Shown in pieces: positions 17,116 to 26,439 of a DNA stretch of 64,000 nucleotides. The DNA comes from Kineosphaera sp032229625 (GTDB lineage: Bacteria; Actinomycetota; Actinomycetes; Actinomycetales; Dermatophilaceae), in contig JAVTVZ010000087.1 in NCBI GenBank assembly GCA_032229625.1, forward strand, positions 4,347 through 68,346. The letters are read 5' to 3'. Made by a program: the position numbers and the translations under genes. The notes under the pieces are model-generated. The model did not search any database and was not told the DNA's origin. It worked only from the letters and a program-made list of their open reading frames with translations. How positions within the stretch are numbered: position 1 is the stretch's first letter; each line of letters starts with the position of its first letter.

Positions 17116-17502
17116 TCAGCGCACGTCGACGAGGTCGACGACGAAGATGAGGCACTCGCCGGGCTTGATGACGTTGCCCGCGCCACGGTCGCCGTAGCCC
17201 AGGTGCGCCGGGATCGTCAGCTTGCGACGACCGCCGACCTTCATGCCGAGCAGGCCCTGGTCCCAGCCCGCGATGACGCGGCCGACGCCGACGGGGAAGT
17301 CCAGCGGAGCGCCGCGGTCCCACGAGGAGTCGAACTCCTCCCCGGTGGAGTGCGCGACCCCGACGTAATGGGCGCTGACGACCTGGCCGGGGCCGGCAGT
17401 GGCGCCGTCGCCCTCCCAGAGGTCCTCGATGACAAGATCCTCCGGCGGCGCGGACTCCGGGAAGTCGATCTCCGGCTTGCCGACAGTGGGGTCGAACGGC
17501 AT
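17116..17502 (-). CDS. FKBP-type peptidyl-prolyl cis-trans isomerase, cytosolic
   Basis: 128 aa single-domain FKBP without signal peptide. Pocket residues are conserved: SAHYVGV, EEFDSSWDRG, FPVGVGRVIAGWDQGLLGMKVG, LTIPAHLGYGDRGAG and LIFVVDLVDV. It catalyses prolyl isomerisation in protein folding. The ATG at 17502 is chosen for the AAGGAG Shine-Dalgarno 7 nt upstream rather than a start 12 codons earlier. A related protein lies in the same relative position next to pafA/pafB in several actinobacteria. Confidence 0.93.
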   Translation of the reverse strand: MPFDPTVGKPEIDFPESAPPEDLVIEDLWEGDGATAGPGQVVSAHYVGVAHSTGEEFDSSWDRGAPLDFPVGVGRVIAGWDQGLLGMKVGGRRKLTIPAHLGYGDRGAGNVIKPGECLIFVVDLVDVR

Positions 17503-17622
17503 GGTGCTCCTTCGAACGGGTGTCTGGTCCCGGCACACGCTACCCCGTGCGGGCGTGCGCGCCGGGCACGGCCCCGGCGCGCCGGGCCCGTCGGCCCGGT
17601 CGTCGGCCGGCCGGACCTCGGG

Positions 17623-18654
17623 TCAGCTCGCGTCGAGGATGTCGAGCACGAAGACGAGGGTGTCGGTGCCCTTGATCTGGCCGTCCGGGGAGCCGGTCGC
17701 GCCATAGCCGTCCTTGGGCGGCACGACGAGCAGCAGTCGCGTGCCGACGGTCTGGCCGACGATGTGCTCGTCCCACGCCTTGATGAGCGAGCCCGTGCCG
17801 ATGGGGAACTCGGCGTAGCCCTGCGGCTGCTTGCCCGAATAGTCGAACGGCTTGCTCGGGTCGCGCCACGTCACGCCGGTGTAGCTGACCCGCACCGTCT
17901 GACCGGCGACGACGCGCGGGCCGTTGCCGATGATGAGCGGCTCGGCGACGGTCTCCTTCGGCGGGTCGGTCTTGGGGACCGTGATCTTTGCCGGGTCCTT
18001 GGGGGTCGCGCCCATCGTCACCGTCGGCAGGCCCGCCTTCGGCGGCACCGCCGTGCCCTGGGCCTCCTTCAGCGGCGCGGTCGCGCTCACCGGCTCGAGC
18101 AGGTAGAGCAGCGTGTCCGAGGCCTTGATGTCGAGCTTCTCGTCGCCGGCCGAGCCCATCGCGTCGGCGGCGGGAATGGCCAGGAGGATCTGCGAGCCGA
18201 TCTTCTGCCCGATGAGCGCCTGGAACTGCGGGATCTGCCCGATCGGCAGCGTCACCGGCTTGTCCCCCCACATCGTGGCGCGTGCCTTGCCGTCGCGGGC
18301 GTTGACCAGCAGGTATTTGGTGACGACCTTCTGATCCGCCGTGATCGTCGCGCCCGTGCCGGCGGAGATGACCCGGTGCTCGGGCTGGGCCACCGTCAGC
18401 GGCACCTGCGGCAGCTTGAGGGTCGGCGCCTCGGAGCTGCCGGTGCCCGCCTCGACCGTGATCTGGTCGAGGATGCCCGAGCTCGTCGTCGGGGTCGCGG
18501 TCGGGGTCGCGGTCTGCCCGGGGGTCGTCGCGTCGCCCCCGTCGCCTCCGCCGCAGCCGGCCAGGAGCAGCACGGGCACGAGGCAGGCGACGGCGAGAGG
18601 ACCCGAGCGCAGAGACGGGGCGCTGCGACGGAGGGCACGGGGAGACGAAGTCAC
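17623..18654 (-). CDS. FKBP-type isomerase lipoprotein, two FKBP-like domains
   Basis: 343 aa from the GTG at 18654. Signal peptide with lipobox LLLAGC, so lipidated and outside the membrane; it is a client of the Lnt encoded at 1261. After a Thr/Pro-rich linker come a degenerate FKBP-like domain (about 65-185, no intact active-site Asp-Trp pattern) and a canonical one (about 245-343: YTGVTWRDPSKPFDYS, FPIGTGSLIKAWDEHIVGQ, PKDGYGATGSPDGQIKGTDTLVFVLDIL). Likely an extracytoplasmic folding factor. It is upstream of the cytosolic FKBP in the same direction. Confidence 0.9.
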   Translation of the reverse strand: MTSSPRALRRSAPSLRSGPLAVACLVPVLLLAGCGGGDGGDATTPGQTATPTATPTTSSGILDQITVEAGTGSSEAPTLKLPQVPLTVAQPEHRVISAGTGATITADQKVVTKYLLVNARDGKARATMWGDKPVTLPIGQIPQFQALIGQKIGSQILLAIPAADAMGSAGDEKLDIKASDTLLYLLEPVSATAPLKEAQGTAVPPKAGLPTVTMGATPKDPAKITVPKTDPPKETVAEPLIIGNGPRVVAGQTVRVSYTGVTWRDPSKPFDYSGKQPQGYAEFPIGTGSLIKAWDEHIVGQTVGTRLLLVVPPKDGYGATGSPDGQIKGTDTLVFVLDILDAS

Positions 18655-18831
18655 GCGACAACCTTCGGGGGAAGCGTGCCGGCGGCATGGGATACACGCC
18701 GCGGCGGTGCGATCAGGGCTTTTCACGATAGCCCGCCGACCTGGAGCCAGGCTGGCCGCCATCCGAATCGACGTCGGGCCGTGGTGAATTCGTTGGCCGA
18801 CTGTGACCTTCGTCGTCGATCGCGGCGGCGG

Positions 18832-20399
18832 TTACGGGCCGCCGATGCCCGTGGAGTCCCCCGGCGGGCCGTCCGCGGCCTCCAGGAGCCGGTCGACCCG
18901 CGGGTCGCTCGCCGCGAAGGGGTCCTTGCACAGCACGGTGCGGCCCGCCCCGTCGTTGAGGCGCAGGTGCGTCCAATCGACGGTGTAGTCGCGGCCGTGA
19001 CGGCGCGCGATCCCCACGAAGGCGCCGCGCATCGCCGCCCGCGTCGTGGCCGGTGGCTCGCTCACGGCCCGAGTCACCTGCTCGTCGGTGACGTGCCGGG
19101 TGGCGCCGCCGCGCGCCTGCGTCAGCTCGAAGAGCCCGCGGCCGGGCCGCACGTCGTGATAGGCGAGGTCGAGCTGAGCGATCCGCGGGTCCTCCAGGCC
19201 GACGCCGAGGCGCTCGGCATAGCGGGTGAGGATCCGCCGCTTGAGCACCCAGTCGACGTCCGCGGCCACGTCGTCGAGCCGGTCGGTCTCGACCGCGGTG
19301 AGGACGCGATCCCAGAGCTGCAGCACCGGCTCGTCGTGCGCCGCCGCCGCGCCCGTGCGCGCGACGAAGGCCGCCGCCCGCTCCTGATACTCCCGCTGCA
19401 GCTGGGTCGCGCTGAGACGTCGCCCGCTCGTCAGGTCGACCTCGACGGTGCCGGTGGGGTCGCGGGTGATGGCGCGGATCGCCAGGGCCGGGCTCGCCAG
19501 GGTCAGGTCCGGCAGCGGCTCCCCCGCCTCGTGCATCCGCAGCACGAGGTCGGTGGCGCCGACCTTGAGCAGCGTGCTGCTCTGGGCGAGGTTGGAGTCG
19601 CCGACGATGACGTGCAGCCGGCGATAGAGCTCGGCGTCGGCGTGCGGCTCGTCGCGGGTGTTGATCATCGGGCGGCTGCGGGTCGTCGCGCTCGACGTCG
19701 CCTCCCACATGACGTCGGCCCGCTGGCTCAGGTGGAAGTCGGCGCGGTCCCCCTCGGCGGTGCGCTCGCGCACGAGCCGGCCCGCGCCGCAGACGATCTG
19801 GCGCGAGACGAGGAAAGGCGTGAGCACCTCACCGAGGCGGGCCAGGTCGCTGCGCCGGGAGACCAGGTAGTTCTCGTGGCAGCCGTAGGAGTTGCCCATC
19901 GAGTCGAGGTTGTTCTTGAAGAGGTAGACGGTGCCGGCCAGCCCGGCCTCGGCGATGTGGGCACCGGCCTCGTCGACGAGCCCGAGCAGGAGCCGGTGCC
20001 CGGCGGCGTCCTGCGCGAGCAGGTCGGTCAGGTCGTCGCACTCGGCCGTCGCGTACTCNNNNNNNNNNNNNNNNNNNNNNNNNNNNNNNNNNNNNNNNNN
20101 NNNNNNNNNNNNNNNNNNNNNNNNNNNNNNNNNNNNNNNNNNNNNNNNNNNNNNNNNNCGGCGTCCTGCGCGAGCAGGTCGGTCAGGTCGTCGCACTCGG
20201 CCGTCGCGTACTCGGGGTGGTTGCCGACGTCGAGATACAGCCGGGATCCGTTGGGCAGGAAGACGTTCGACGAGCGGCCCCAGGCGACGACGCTGCGGAA
20301 CATGTAGCGCGCGACCTCCTCGGGGCCCAGCGTGCGCCGCCCCTCGTGGGTGCACGTCAGCCCGTATTCGGTCTCGAGGCCGAAGATCCGTCGGTCCAT
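18832..20399 (-). CDS. pafA: Pup--protein ligase PafA (interrupted only by an assembly artefact)
   Basis: PafA joins the C-terminal Glu of Pup to substrate lysines. The N-terminus MDRRIFGLETEYGLTC carries the catalytic Glu region typical of PafA; GNHPEYATAECDD, FKNNLDSMGNSYGCHENYL and MINTRDEPHAD follow. 100 N at 20059-20158 are flanked by identical 55-bp copies; removing one copy and the Ns (155 bp) leaves 1413 bp = 470 codons + stop, an intact gene of normal length. It starts 4 bp after prcA ends, so they are one operon. Confidence 0.95.
20059..20158. other. Artefactual assembly gap in pafA
   Basis: 100 N between two identical 55-bp sequences (20004-20058 and 20159-20213). The contig ends overlap, so nothing is missing. 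Confidence 0.93.
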
Positions 20400-20402
20400 C
20401 GC

Positions 20403-21452
20403 CTACTCGCGCTCCTCGTCGCGCGGCGCCCGGGGCCGCGCAGTCTCGTCCCGCGGCGTCTGTGCCTGAGGCGTCTCGTCCGGTGGTGTCTGACCCGGTG
20501 GCGTCTGACCCGGTGGCGTCTCGACGGGTGGCGTCTCGACGGGTGGTGTCTCACCCGCTGGCGCCCGCTCCGGCGGTGTCGGCGCCGTGCGCTGGGTCGC
20601 CGGGTTGGACACGCCACCGGGCGGTGCGTCGCGGTGCTGCGGCACGGGGGTGCCCGAGGTCGTCAGCACCAGGTCGTCGGCGTCGGGCAGGTCCGCCGTC
20701 GGGTCTGCGGCGTTGAGCAGATGGCCCAGCAGCGGCGCGGGGATGCGACGGAACGTGCGTCGCGGCCGCGTCCGGTCCAGCACCGCGACCTCCAGGTCGA
20801 CCTCCAGGTCGCGGGCGGCCGGCGCGACGGCGTCGCCGGCGGGCCCACCGGGCGGCGCGACGGCGGCGGGTGCTCCCGGCGGGACGGGCGCGGACAGTGC
20901 CGTCACCGCGACACGCAGAGCCTGCGCCAGGTGCAGACCCGGCCGCCACTGCGCCGCCATGACCGCGGCGGCGGCCTCGGTCGCGCCGCCCATGACGACA
21001 TACCCGTGCTCGTCGGCGACCGAGCCGTCGTAGGTCAACCGGTAGATCTGGTCCTCGTCGGGCCGGCGCCCCACCTCGGCGACGACGATCTCGACCTCGT
21101 AGGGCTTGTGCTCCTGGGTGAAGACCGTGCCGAGGGTCTGGGCGTAGGCGTTGGCCAGGCCGCGGGCGGTGACGTCGGCCCGGTCGTAGGAGTAGCCGCG
21201 CAGGTCGGCATACCGCACGCCGGCGACCCGCAGGTTCTCGAACTCGTTGTACTTGCCGACGGCGGCGAAGCCGATCCGGTCGTAGATCTCGCTGATCTTG
21301 TGCAGCGCCCGCGACGGGTTCTGGGCGACGAAGGCGATGCCGCCCTCGTAGCCGAGCACGACGACCGAGCGGCCGCGCGCGATCCCCTTGCGGGCGTAGT
21401 CGGCCCGGTCCTTCATGACCTGCTCGGGCGAGACGTAGAAGGGCTGGGTCAT
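20403..21452 (-). CDS. prcA: Proteasome subunit alpha with long Pro/Thr repeat tail
   Basis: 349 aa, clearly longer than the usual ~250-280. The N-terminal alpha-type part is canonical (FYVSPEQVMKDRADYARKGI, EISEIYDRIGFAAVGKYNEFENLR, GYSYDRADVTARGLANAYAQ). A Pro/Ala insert is present near 195-215. After about residue 275 the protein has a tail of repeats such as ETPPV and GQTPP, encoded by eight 15-bp units at 20461-20580, ending in an Arg/Glu-rich stretch. PrcA rings gate the 20S core and receive the ARC C-terminal motif; this tail would sit at that surface. It overlaps prcB by ATGA (21449-21452). Confidence 0.95.
   Translation of the reverse strand: MTQPFYVSPEQVMKDRADYARKGIARGRSVVVLGYEGGIAFVAQNPSRALHKISEIYDRIGFAAVGKYNEFENLRVAGVRYADLRGYSYDRADVTARGLANAYAQTLGTVFTQEHKPYEVEIVVAEVGRRPDEDQIYRLTYDGSVADEHGYVVMGGATEAAAAVMAAQWRPGLHLAQALRVAVTALSAPVPPGAPAAVAPPGGPAGDAVAPAARDLEVDLEVAVLDRTRPRRTFRRIPAPLLGHLLNAADPTADLPDADDLVLTTSGTPVPQHRDAPPGGVSNPATQRTAPTPPERAPAGETPPVETPPVETPPGQTPPGQTPPDETPQAQTPRDETARPRAPRDEERE
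20461..20580. repeat. 15-bp tandem repeat encoding the PrcA tail
   Basis: Eight in-frame 15-bp units of the TGACCCGGTGGCGTC/TCGACGGGTGGCGTC type, encoding E/QTPPx pentapeptides on the minus strand. Confidence 0.85.
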
Positions 21453-22321
21453 CGTCGTCCCCCGGGGTTGTCGCGGCGCCCGTCGACGACCGCGGTCACG
21501 AGCCGGGACAGCTCCTCATCGGGCAGGAGTCGCGCCCCGGTGACGTCGATGACGGCGCACGTCGGCCACAGCCGACGCAGCAGGTCCGGCCCGCCGGTGG
21601 CGGTGTCGTCGTCCGCCGCGTCGTAGAGCGCCTCGAGCGCGACCCGGGCCGCCTCGTCGGCGCTCAGGCCGGGGCGCCACAGCTTCTTCAGCGAGCCGCG
21701 GGCGAAGAGCGACCCCGAGCCGACGCTGTGGTGCTCGCGCTCCTCGTAGCAGCCGCCGGTGACGTCGTAGGAGAACATCCGCCCGAGGCCGCGGTCGAGG
21801 TCGTAGCCCGCGAAGATCGGCACGACGCTCAGGCCCTGCATCGCCAGGGCGAGGTTGCCGCGCATCATCGTGGCGAGCCGGTTGGCCTTGCCCTCCAGCG
21901 ACAGCACGGCCCCTTCGAGCTTCTCGAAGTGCTCGAGCTCGACCCCGAAGAGCTTGACCATCTCCAGGGCGACGCCAGCGGTGCCGGCGATGCCCACGGC
22001 GGAGTGGTCGTCGGTGACGAAGACCTTCTCGATGTCGCGGCTGGCGACGATGTGGCCCATCGTGGCGCGGCGGTCACCGGCCAGCAGCACCCCGTCGGCG
22101 TAGGCGAGCGTCACGATCGTCGTCCCGTGCGGCACCTGCAACCCGGCGCCGTGCGGCACGCCCGACCCCGCGGCCACCGGGGCGGACGCGATGCCGGCGT
22201 GCTCGGCGAGGCGTCGCCCCGGCAGCAGGTGCGGTGCGGTCCACGCGACGAACTCGGTGAACGAGCTGGACCCCACGGCGAGGAAGGCCCCCGGCAGGCG
22301 GCCGCCGAAGAGGTCGCTCAC
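21449..22321 (-). CDS. prcB: Proteasome subunit beta
   Basis: 290 aa catalytic subunit of the 20S core. The propeptide is 66 residues; cleavage at HG|TTIV exposes the nucleophile Thr67. LLAGDRRATMG supplies the catalytic Asp and the conserved Lys region is in EKVFVTDDHSAVGIAG; YDVTGGCYEER and SVGSGSLFARGSLK are also family-typical. Overlaps pup (22318-22321) and prcA (21449-21452) by ATGA on both sides, so pup-prcB-prcA are translationally coupled. Confidence 0.96.
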   Translation of the reverse strand: MSDLFGGRLPGAFLAVGSSSFTEFVAWTAPHLLPGRRLAEHAGIASAPVAAGSGVPHGAGLQVPHGTTIVTLAYADGVLLAGDRRATMGHIVASRDIEKVFVTDDHSAVGIAGTAGVALEMVKLFGVELEHFEKLEGAVLSLEGKANRLATMMRGNLALAMQGLSVVPIFAGYDLDRGLGRMFSYDVTGGCYEEREHHSVGSGSLFARGSLKKLWRPGLSADEAARVALEALYDAADDDTATGGPDLLRRLWPTCAVIDVTGARLLPDEELSRLVTAVVDGRRDNPGGRR

Positions 22322-22527
22322 TGGCCGCCCTTCTGGACGAATCCGGCGACGAACTGCTCCGCGTTGCTCTCCAGCACGCCGTCGATCTCGTCGAGCACGC
22401 TGTCGATGTCGGCGTCCAGCTCGGCCTTACGCGCCGACAGCTGCGCCGCGTCGGGCGCGGGCGCCGGCGGCGGCTCGGTCGGCTCCGACCTGCCGCGCTG
22501 CGGGTGGATCTGCTCTTGACCAGCCAT
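22318..22527 (-). CDS. pup: Prokaryotic ubiquitin-like protein Pup
   Basis: 69 aa. Ends in GGQ, so the C-terminal Gln must be deamidated to Glu by Dop before ligation by PafA. The C-terminal half has the two helical segments recognised by ARC (LDADIDSVLDEIDGVL and SNAEQFVAGFVQKGGQ); the N-terminus is disordered and needed for unfolding initiation. AGGAGA lies about 10 nt before the ATG. A weak DNA-damage-type promoter sits about 55 nt upstream. Confidence 0.96.
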   Translation of the reverse strand: MAGQEQIHPQRGRSEPTEPPPAPAPDAAQLSARKAELDADIDSVLDEIDGVLESNAEQFVAGFVQKGGQ

Positions 22528-22578
22528 GTCGATCGTCTCCTGCCTGCGGCGATCCCCGCCGGATCGCCGATTTCGTCC

Positions 22579-22601
22579 AACATAGCCCCGACCCCCGACA
22601 C
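22579..22601 (-). promoter_or_regulatory. Weak PafBC/RecA-NDp-like promoter before pup
   Basis: Minus strand: GTGTCGGGG (22593-22601), 8-bp spacer, TATGTT (22579-22584). Seven of nine positions match TTGTCRGTG and the -10 fits TANNNT. It would give a leader of about 45 nt that includes the Shine-Dalgarno. Confidence 0.35.
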
Positions 22602-22686
22602 GCTTCAGGGCCCGTCCCCGGTTCGACTCCCCCGGCTCCCCCCGGCAGGCTCCCCCCGGCCGGACTCCCGGTCCGGCGGCCCGGCC

Positions 22687-24416
22687 TCACGCGCGCGGCG
22701 CGGGCCCTGCACTCACCTCGGCGACCAGACCGGCCGCGTCGGGATGACGATCGAGCAGGTCGCCGACGAGTTCGGCAGTGCCGCGCGCCGGTTCGGCGGT
22801 GACGAGGCGCTGCAAGCGGTCGTGCCCGGGCAGCTCGAAGACGACGGACTCCCACGACGCGGCGGCGACCTGGCGGCCGTACCGCCGCACGCACTCCCCG
22901 CGGAACCACGCCCGGGTCGACGGCGGCGCACCGGTGACGGNNNNNNNNNNNNNNNNNNNNNNNNNNNNNNNNNNNNNNNNNNNNNNNNNNNNNNNNNNNN
23001 NNNNNNNNNNNNNNNNNNNNNNNNNNNNNNNNNNNNNNNNCGCACGCACTCCCCGCGGAACCACGCCCGGGTCGACGGCGGCGCACCGGTGACGGCCGCG
23101 TCGACCTCCTGCGGGCTCGTGAGCCGCTCGATGCGCCCGGCGCGCTCCAGGGTGCGCGCGAGGCCCTTGCCGGGGCGCAGGTCCGACCACTGCAGGTCGA
23201 TGGCGGCCAGCCGCGCCGACCCCCAGTCCAGCCCGTCCCGCTCCCGATAACGTTGCAGCAGAGCGAGTTTGGCGACCCAGTCAATCTGCTCGGCGGCCTG
23301 CAGCGGGTCGGTGCCCAGCCGCGCGAGCACGTCCTGCCACCGAGTCATCACCTCGGTCGTCGCCTCGTCCCAGCCGTCGGTGCGGTCCAGCCAGGCGCGC
23401 GCCGCCTCGACATACCGCCAGTGCAGGTCGAGGCCGGTCAGGGTCGTGCCGTCGGCGAGGCGGACCAGGGTCCTCAGCGTCGGGTCGTGACTGACGGCAT
23501 ACAGCTGGGGCAGGGGGTCGTCCATCCGCAACTGCGCCGGCAGCGCGCCCGCCTCGATCATGCCCAGCACGAGGTTCGTCGTGCCGACCTTGAGCAGGCC
23601 GGCGACGTCGCACAGGTTCGCGTCGCCGAGGATGACGTGCAGCCGTCGGTAGCGCTCGGGCAGCGCGTGCGGCTCGTCGCGGGTGTTGATGATCGGCCGC
23701 TTGAACGTCGTCTCCAGCCCCACCTGCGCCTCGAAGAAGTCGCTGCGCGAGGCGAGCTGATAGCCGGGGCGCTGCGAGCGCTGCCCCAGCCCGACCCGCC
23801 CGGCACCGCAGATGATCTGGCGCACGACGAAGTAGGGCGTCAGCCCCGCGACGATGTCCTCGAAGGGGGTGTCGCGGCGCATGAGGTAGTTCTCGTGGGT
23901 GCCGTATGAGGCGCCCTTGCCGTCGGTGTTGTTCTTGTAGAGGACCGGCACGCCGGCCTCGGGCGAGCGCGCCCCGCGGGCCGATTCGTCGGCCAGGACC
24001 GCCACCGCCCGCGTCATGATCTCCTCGCCCGCCCGGTCCCAGACGAGCGCCTCGCGCGGCGTGGACACCTCCGGTGAGGAGTATTCGGGGTGGGCGTGAT
24101 CGACGTAGAGCCGCGCCCCGTTGGTGAGCACGAGGTTGGCGACGCCCGCGTCGTCCTCCCACTCGTCGGTGAGCTGGCTGACGTGCGCGTCGAGCCGGTG
24201 CTGGCTGAAGCCGCGCGCGTCGGCGAGCGGCATCTCGGCGGCATAGTCCCACCGCACCCCGACCCGCTGCCCCGGACCGTCCCCGGCGTCGTCGGGCAGG
24301 CTGCGGGCGTAGGCGCGCACCACGTCGCCGGACAGGAGCATCGGGTTGGCGTGCGGCCGCCCGGGCACGCTGATGCCGTATTCGGTCTCCAGGCCCACGA
24401 TGCGCTGCACGCTCAT
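22687..24416 (-). CDS. dop: Pup deamidase/depupylase Dop (frame broken only by an assembly artefact)
   Basis: Dop deamidates Pup-Gln and also removes Pup from substrates. Homologous to PafA: MSVQRIVGLETEYGIS, HAHPEYSSPEVSTPREAL, YKNNTDGKGASYGTHENYL, IINTRDEPHALPERYRRLHV. The Dop-specific loop near residue 40-80 (GDGPGQRVGVRWDYAAEMPL) separates it from PafA. 100 N at 22941-23040 lie between identical 55-bp copies; taking out 155 bp gives 1575 bp = 524 codons + stop, joining the N-terminal frame to the C-terminus ending at 22687. A TAGGGT box ends 7 nt before the ATG at 24416. Confidence 0.95.
22941..23040. other. Artefactual assembly gap in dop
   Basis: 100 N flanked by identical 55-bp sequences (22886-22940 and 23041-23095). 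It causes an apparent frameshift (155 mod 3 = 2) that is not real. Confidence 0.94.
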
Positions 24417-24614
24417 GGTTCTCACCCTACGCAGGCAGGGGCAGCGCGCGCCGGGCCGCGACAGTGCGGCCGATCGCGGCCGATCGCGCGTGCTCGGTGA
24501 CGCTGCGGGGAACACCTAGCGACGATCCCGGCACGTCCCTTGCGCTCGCCGATGGCGTGCGCCCAGACTTCAGGCGACGCGGTCCGGGGGGTCCGCGGCA
24601 AGGGGGACGCACAG

Positions 24615-26342
24615 ATGTCACGTCAGACACTGACCGGGGATCAGCTCAGGCAGGACGTGTCGCTGACACCTCCGGTCGATCCGCCGACCGACCGACGATC
24701 GGGGCGATCGGGGCGNNNNNNNNNNNNNNNNNNNNNNNNNNNNNNNNNNNNNNNNNNNNNNNNNNNNNNNNNNNNNNNNNNNNNNNNNNNNNNNNNNNNN
24801 NNNNNNNNNNNNNNNGATCCGCCGACCGACCGACGATCGGGGCGATCGGGGCGATCGGGGCGATCGGGGCCGTGGTGGTCGAGCGGCGCGCTGCTCCTGC
24901 TCGGTGGCGCCGCGAACTTCGTGGGTGCGTGGCTGCGGTGGTTCGGGCCGCAGCGACAGGAGGGCCTGGCGATCCGCCAGGACGGCTCCTCGACGCCACT
25001 GACGACGGGCGAACACGTCGTGCCGTTCACCAGCGAATTCACCGCCGCGGGGCATCTACTCGTCGCCGCCGCGCTCGTCGTCCTGATCTTCCTGGCGTGG
25101 GGGCGGCTGCGCTGGATCGCGGCACCGGCGCTTCTGCTGGGCGCCTACTTCTTCGCGGGGCAGGCGGTGCTGTGGCTGCGCGAGGTGCTGACCGGCATCA
25201 ACTCCTACCCTGTCGCGGGCGCCGACCCACCCATGGTCGACGCGTGGTCATGGTGGGCGTGGTTCCCGGCGACGAGCCTGTGGCCCCTGGGGTTGGCTCC
25301 CGTCGTCGTGCTGACGTGCGCGGCCCGGCAGGCCGCGACCGTCTCGTCGGGCCGCTCCGAGGGTGCCTGCGGTCCAGCCCCCGGCGGTGCTCCCGACCCG
25401 CAGGGTCAGTGGTCCCCGGTGGTCCTGGCGTGCGCGCTCCTGACCGTCTCGGCGACCGTCATGGAGTTCCTCCTGCTCGTGATCTTCGACATGAGCCACG
25501 ACGACCCGCAGGGCTTGGGCATGTATTCCGGGGCGGCCCAGGCGCTGGCCGGTGCCTTCCTGCTCGCCGGTGCGGTCCGCGGACGGCGTTCGCGGGTGCG
25601 TGGAGGCACCTGTGGCGAGGGCGACCGCTCGGTCGAGCCTGTCGCCGCCGACGGCCGCACCCCCAGCTGGTCCCGCGCCTCGTCCCGCGCCTGGTCCCGA
25701 GGTCATGGGGCGCTGCAGCTCGGCGGGGCGCTCGTCGCGCTCTCGGCCCTTCTCGGCATCGCGCCGCTGCTGCCCGCCCTGGGATCTGCGGCGGAGATCG
25801 TGCCGGGGCAGGACGCACCGATGACCGCCGGCACGGTCGCCGCGATCGCCGGTCACGGACTGTATGCCGTGGGCGTCCTCGTGCTCGTCGCCGGGCCGTG
25901 GGGTGGCCCGCGCCGGGCGCTGGCCGCGCTCAGTGCCGCCGTCTGCGTCGCGCCGACCGTCGCGTCGATCGCGCTGCTGGTCTCTGCGCCCGAGCTCGGG
26001 GAACAGCTCGCGTGGCTCGGCCAGGACAGCTCGAGCTCCGCCTGGCGCGTGGTGGGTGCCGTCGGCTTCGCCGTCACCCTGACCATGGAGCGCCTTGCCG
26101 GGGCGGGGTCCGGTGCGCCGGTGTCGGTGTCGGCCTCTGCGCCGCCGCTCCCCCAGCTGCCGCTGCTGCTCGCGACGATTCTCCTCGTCGGGGGACAACC
26201 GCTGGTGACCCAGGCTCTGGTGAACGAGATCGGACCGGGCGGGTCGCCCGTACCGGCGGTCGTCGGAGCCGTCGTCGGCGTGCTGTGGGGCCTCGCCTGG
26301 TGGGTGACCGGGCGAGCCGGGCGGGCGCCCTCGACCGCGTAG
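24615..26342 (+). CDS. Polytopic membrane protein of unknown function
   Basis: About 529 aa once the 38-bp overlap and 100 N are removed (138 bp, frame kept). A cytoplasmic N-terminus with GRSGRSG repeats (9-bp GATCGGGGC units at 24832-24867) is followed by roughly 10-12 hydrophobic segments in two halves separated by a charged region near residue 230-300. I recognise no family or active-site motif. It is divergent from dop; an integral membrane protein gene also sits beside dop in mycobacteria. The ATG at 24615 has a GGGGGA site 7 nt upstream. Confidence 0.7.
   Translation: MSRQTLTGDQLRQDVSLTPPVDPPTDRRSGRSGXXXXXXXXXXXXXXXXXXXXXXXXXXXXXXXXXXDPPTDRRSGRSGRSGRSGPWWSSGALLLLGGAANFVGAWLRWFGPQRQEGLAIRQDGSSTPLTTGEHVVPFTSEFTAAGHLLVAAALVVLIFLAWGRLRWIAAPALLLGAYFFAGQAVLWLREVLTGINSYPVAGADPPMVDAWSWWAWFPATSLWPLGLAPVVVLTCAARQAATVSSGRSEGACGPAPGGAPDPQGQWSPVVLACALLTVSATVMEFLLLVIFDMSHDDPQGLGMYSGAAQALAGAFLLAGAVRGRRSRVRGGTCGEGDRSVEPVAADGRTPSWSRASSRAWSRGHGALQLGGALVALSALLGIAPLLPALGSAAEIVPGQDAPMTAGTVAAIAGHGLYAVGVLVLVAGPWGGPRRALAALSAAVCVAPTVASIALLVSAPELGEQLAWLGQDSSSSAWRVVGAVGFAVTLTMERLAGAGSGAPVSVSASAPPLPQLPLLLATILLVGGQPLVTQALVNEIGPGGSPVPAVVGAVVGVLWGLAWWVTGRAGRAPSTA
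24716..24815. other. Probably artefactual gap in a 9-bp repeat
   Basis: 100 N; the last 38 bp before it equal the first 38 bp after it (ending in GATCGGGGC units). The overlap is shorter than at the other artefact gaps because the repeat can slip, so the true copy number is uncertain. Confidence 0.8.
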
Positions 26343-26410
26343 CCGCGACCGGCCACCGGCGCTCCGGCATCGGTGCGTGCGGCAGCGCCTCCATCGGACC
26401 CGAGCGAATC

Positions 26411-26433
26411 TTGTCGGTGGTCTGGTTCAGCAT
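26411..26433 (+). promoter_or_regulatory. PafBC/RecA-NDp-type promoter of the alpha/beta hydrolase
   Basis: TTGTCGGTG (26411-26419, 9/9 match), 8-bp spacer, CAGCAT (26428-26433, first T replaced), then 6 nt to the ATG at 26440. Confidence 0.55.
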
Positions 26434-26439
26434 GGAGCT

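Noticed and set aside
17492..17517. TCGAAC/TTCGAA pair as a LexA box
   Set aside because: The two elements are 13 bp apart; a LexA box needs TCGAAC-N4-GTTCGA. They cover the FKBP start and Shine-Dalgarno by chance.
22687..24416. Frameshift in dop
   Set aside because: The shift comes from the 55-bp duplicate plus 100 N (155 bp). Collapsing them gives one intact frame of 524 codons.
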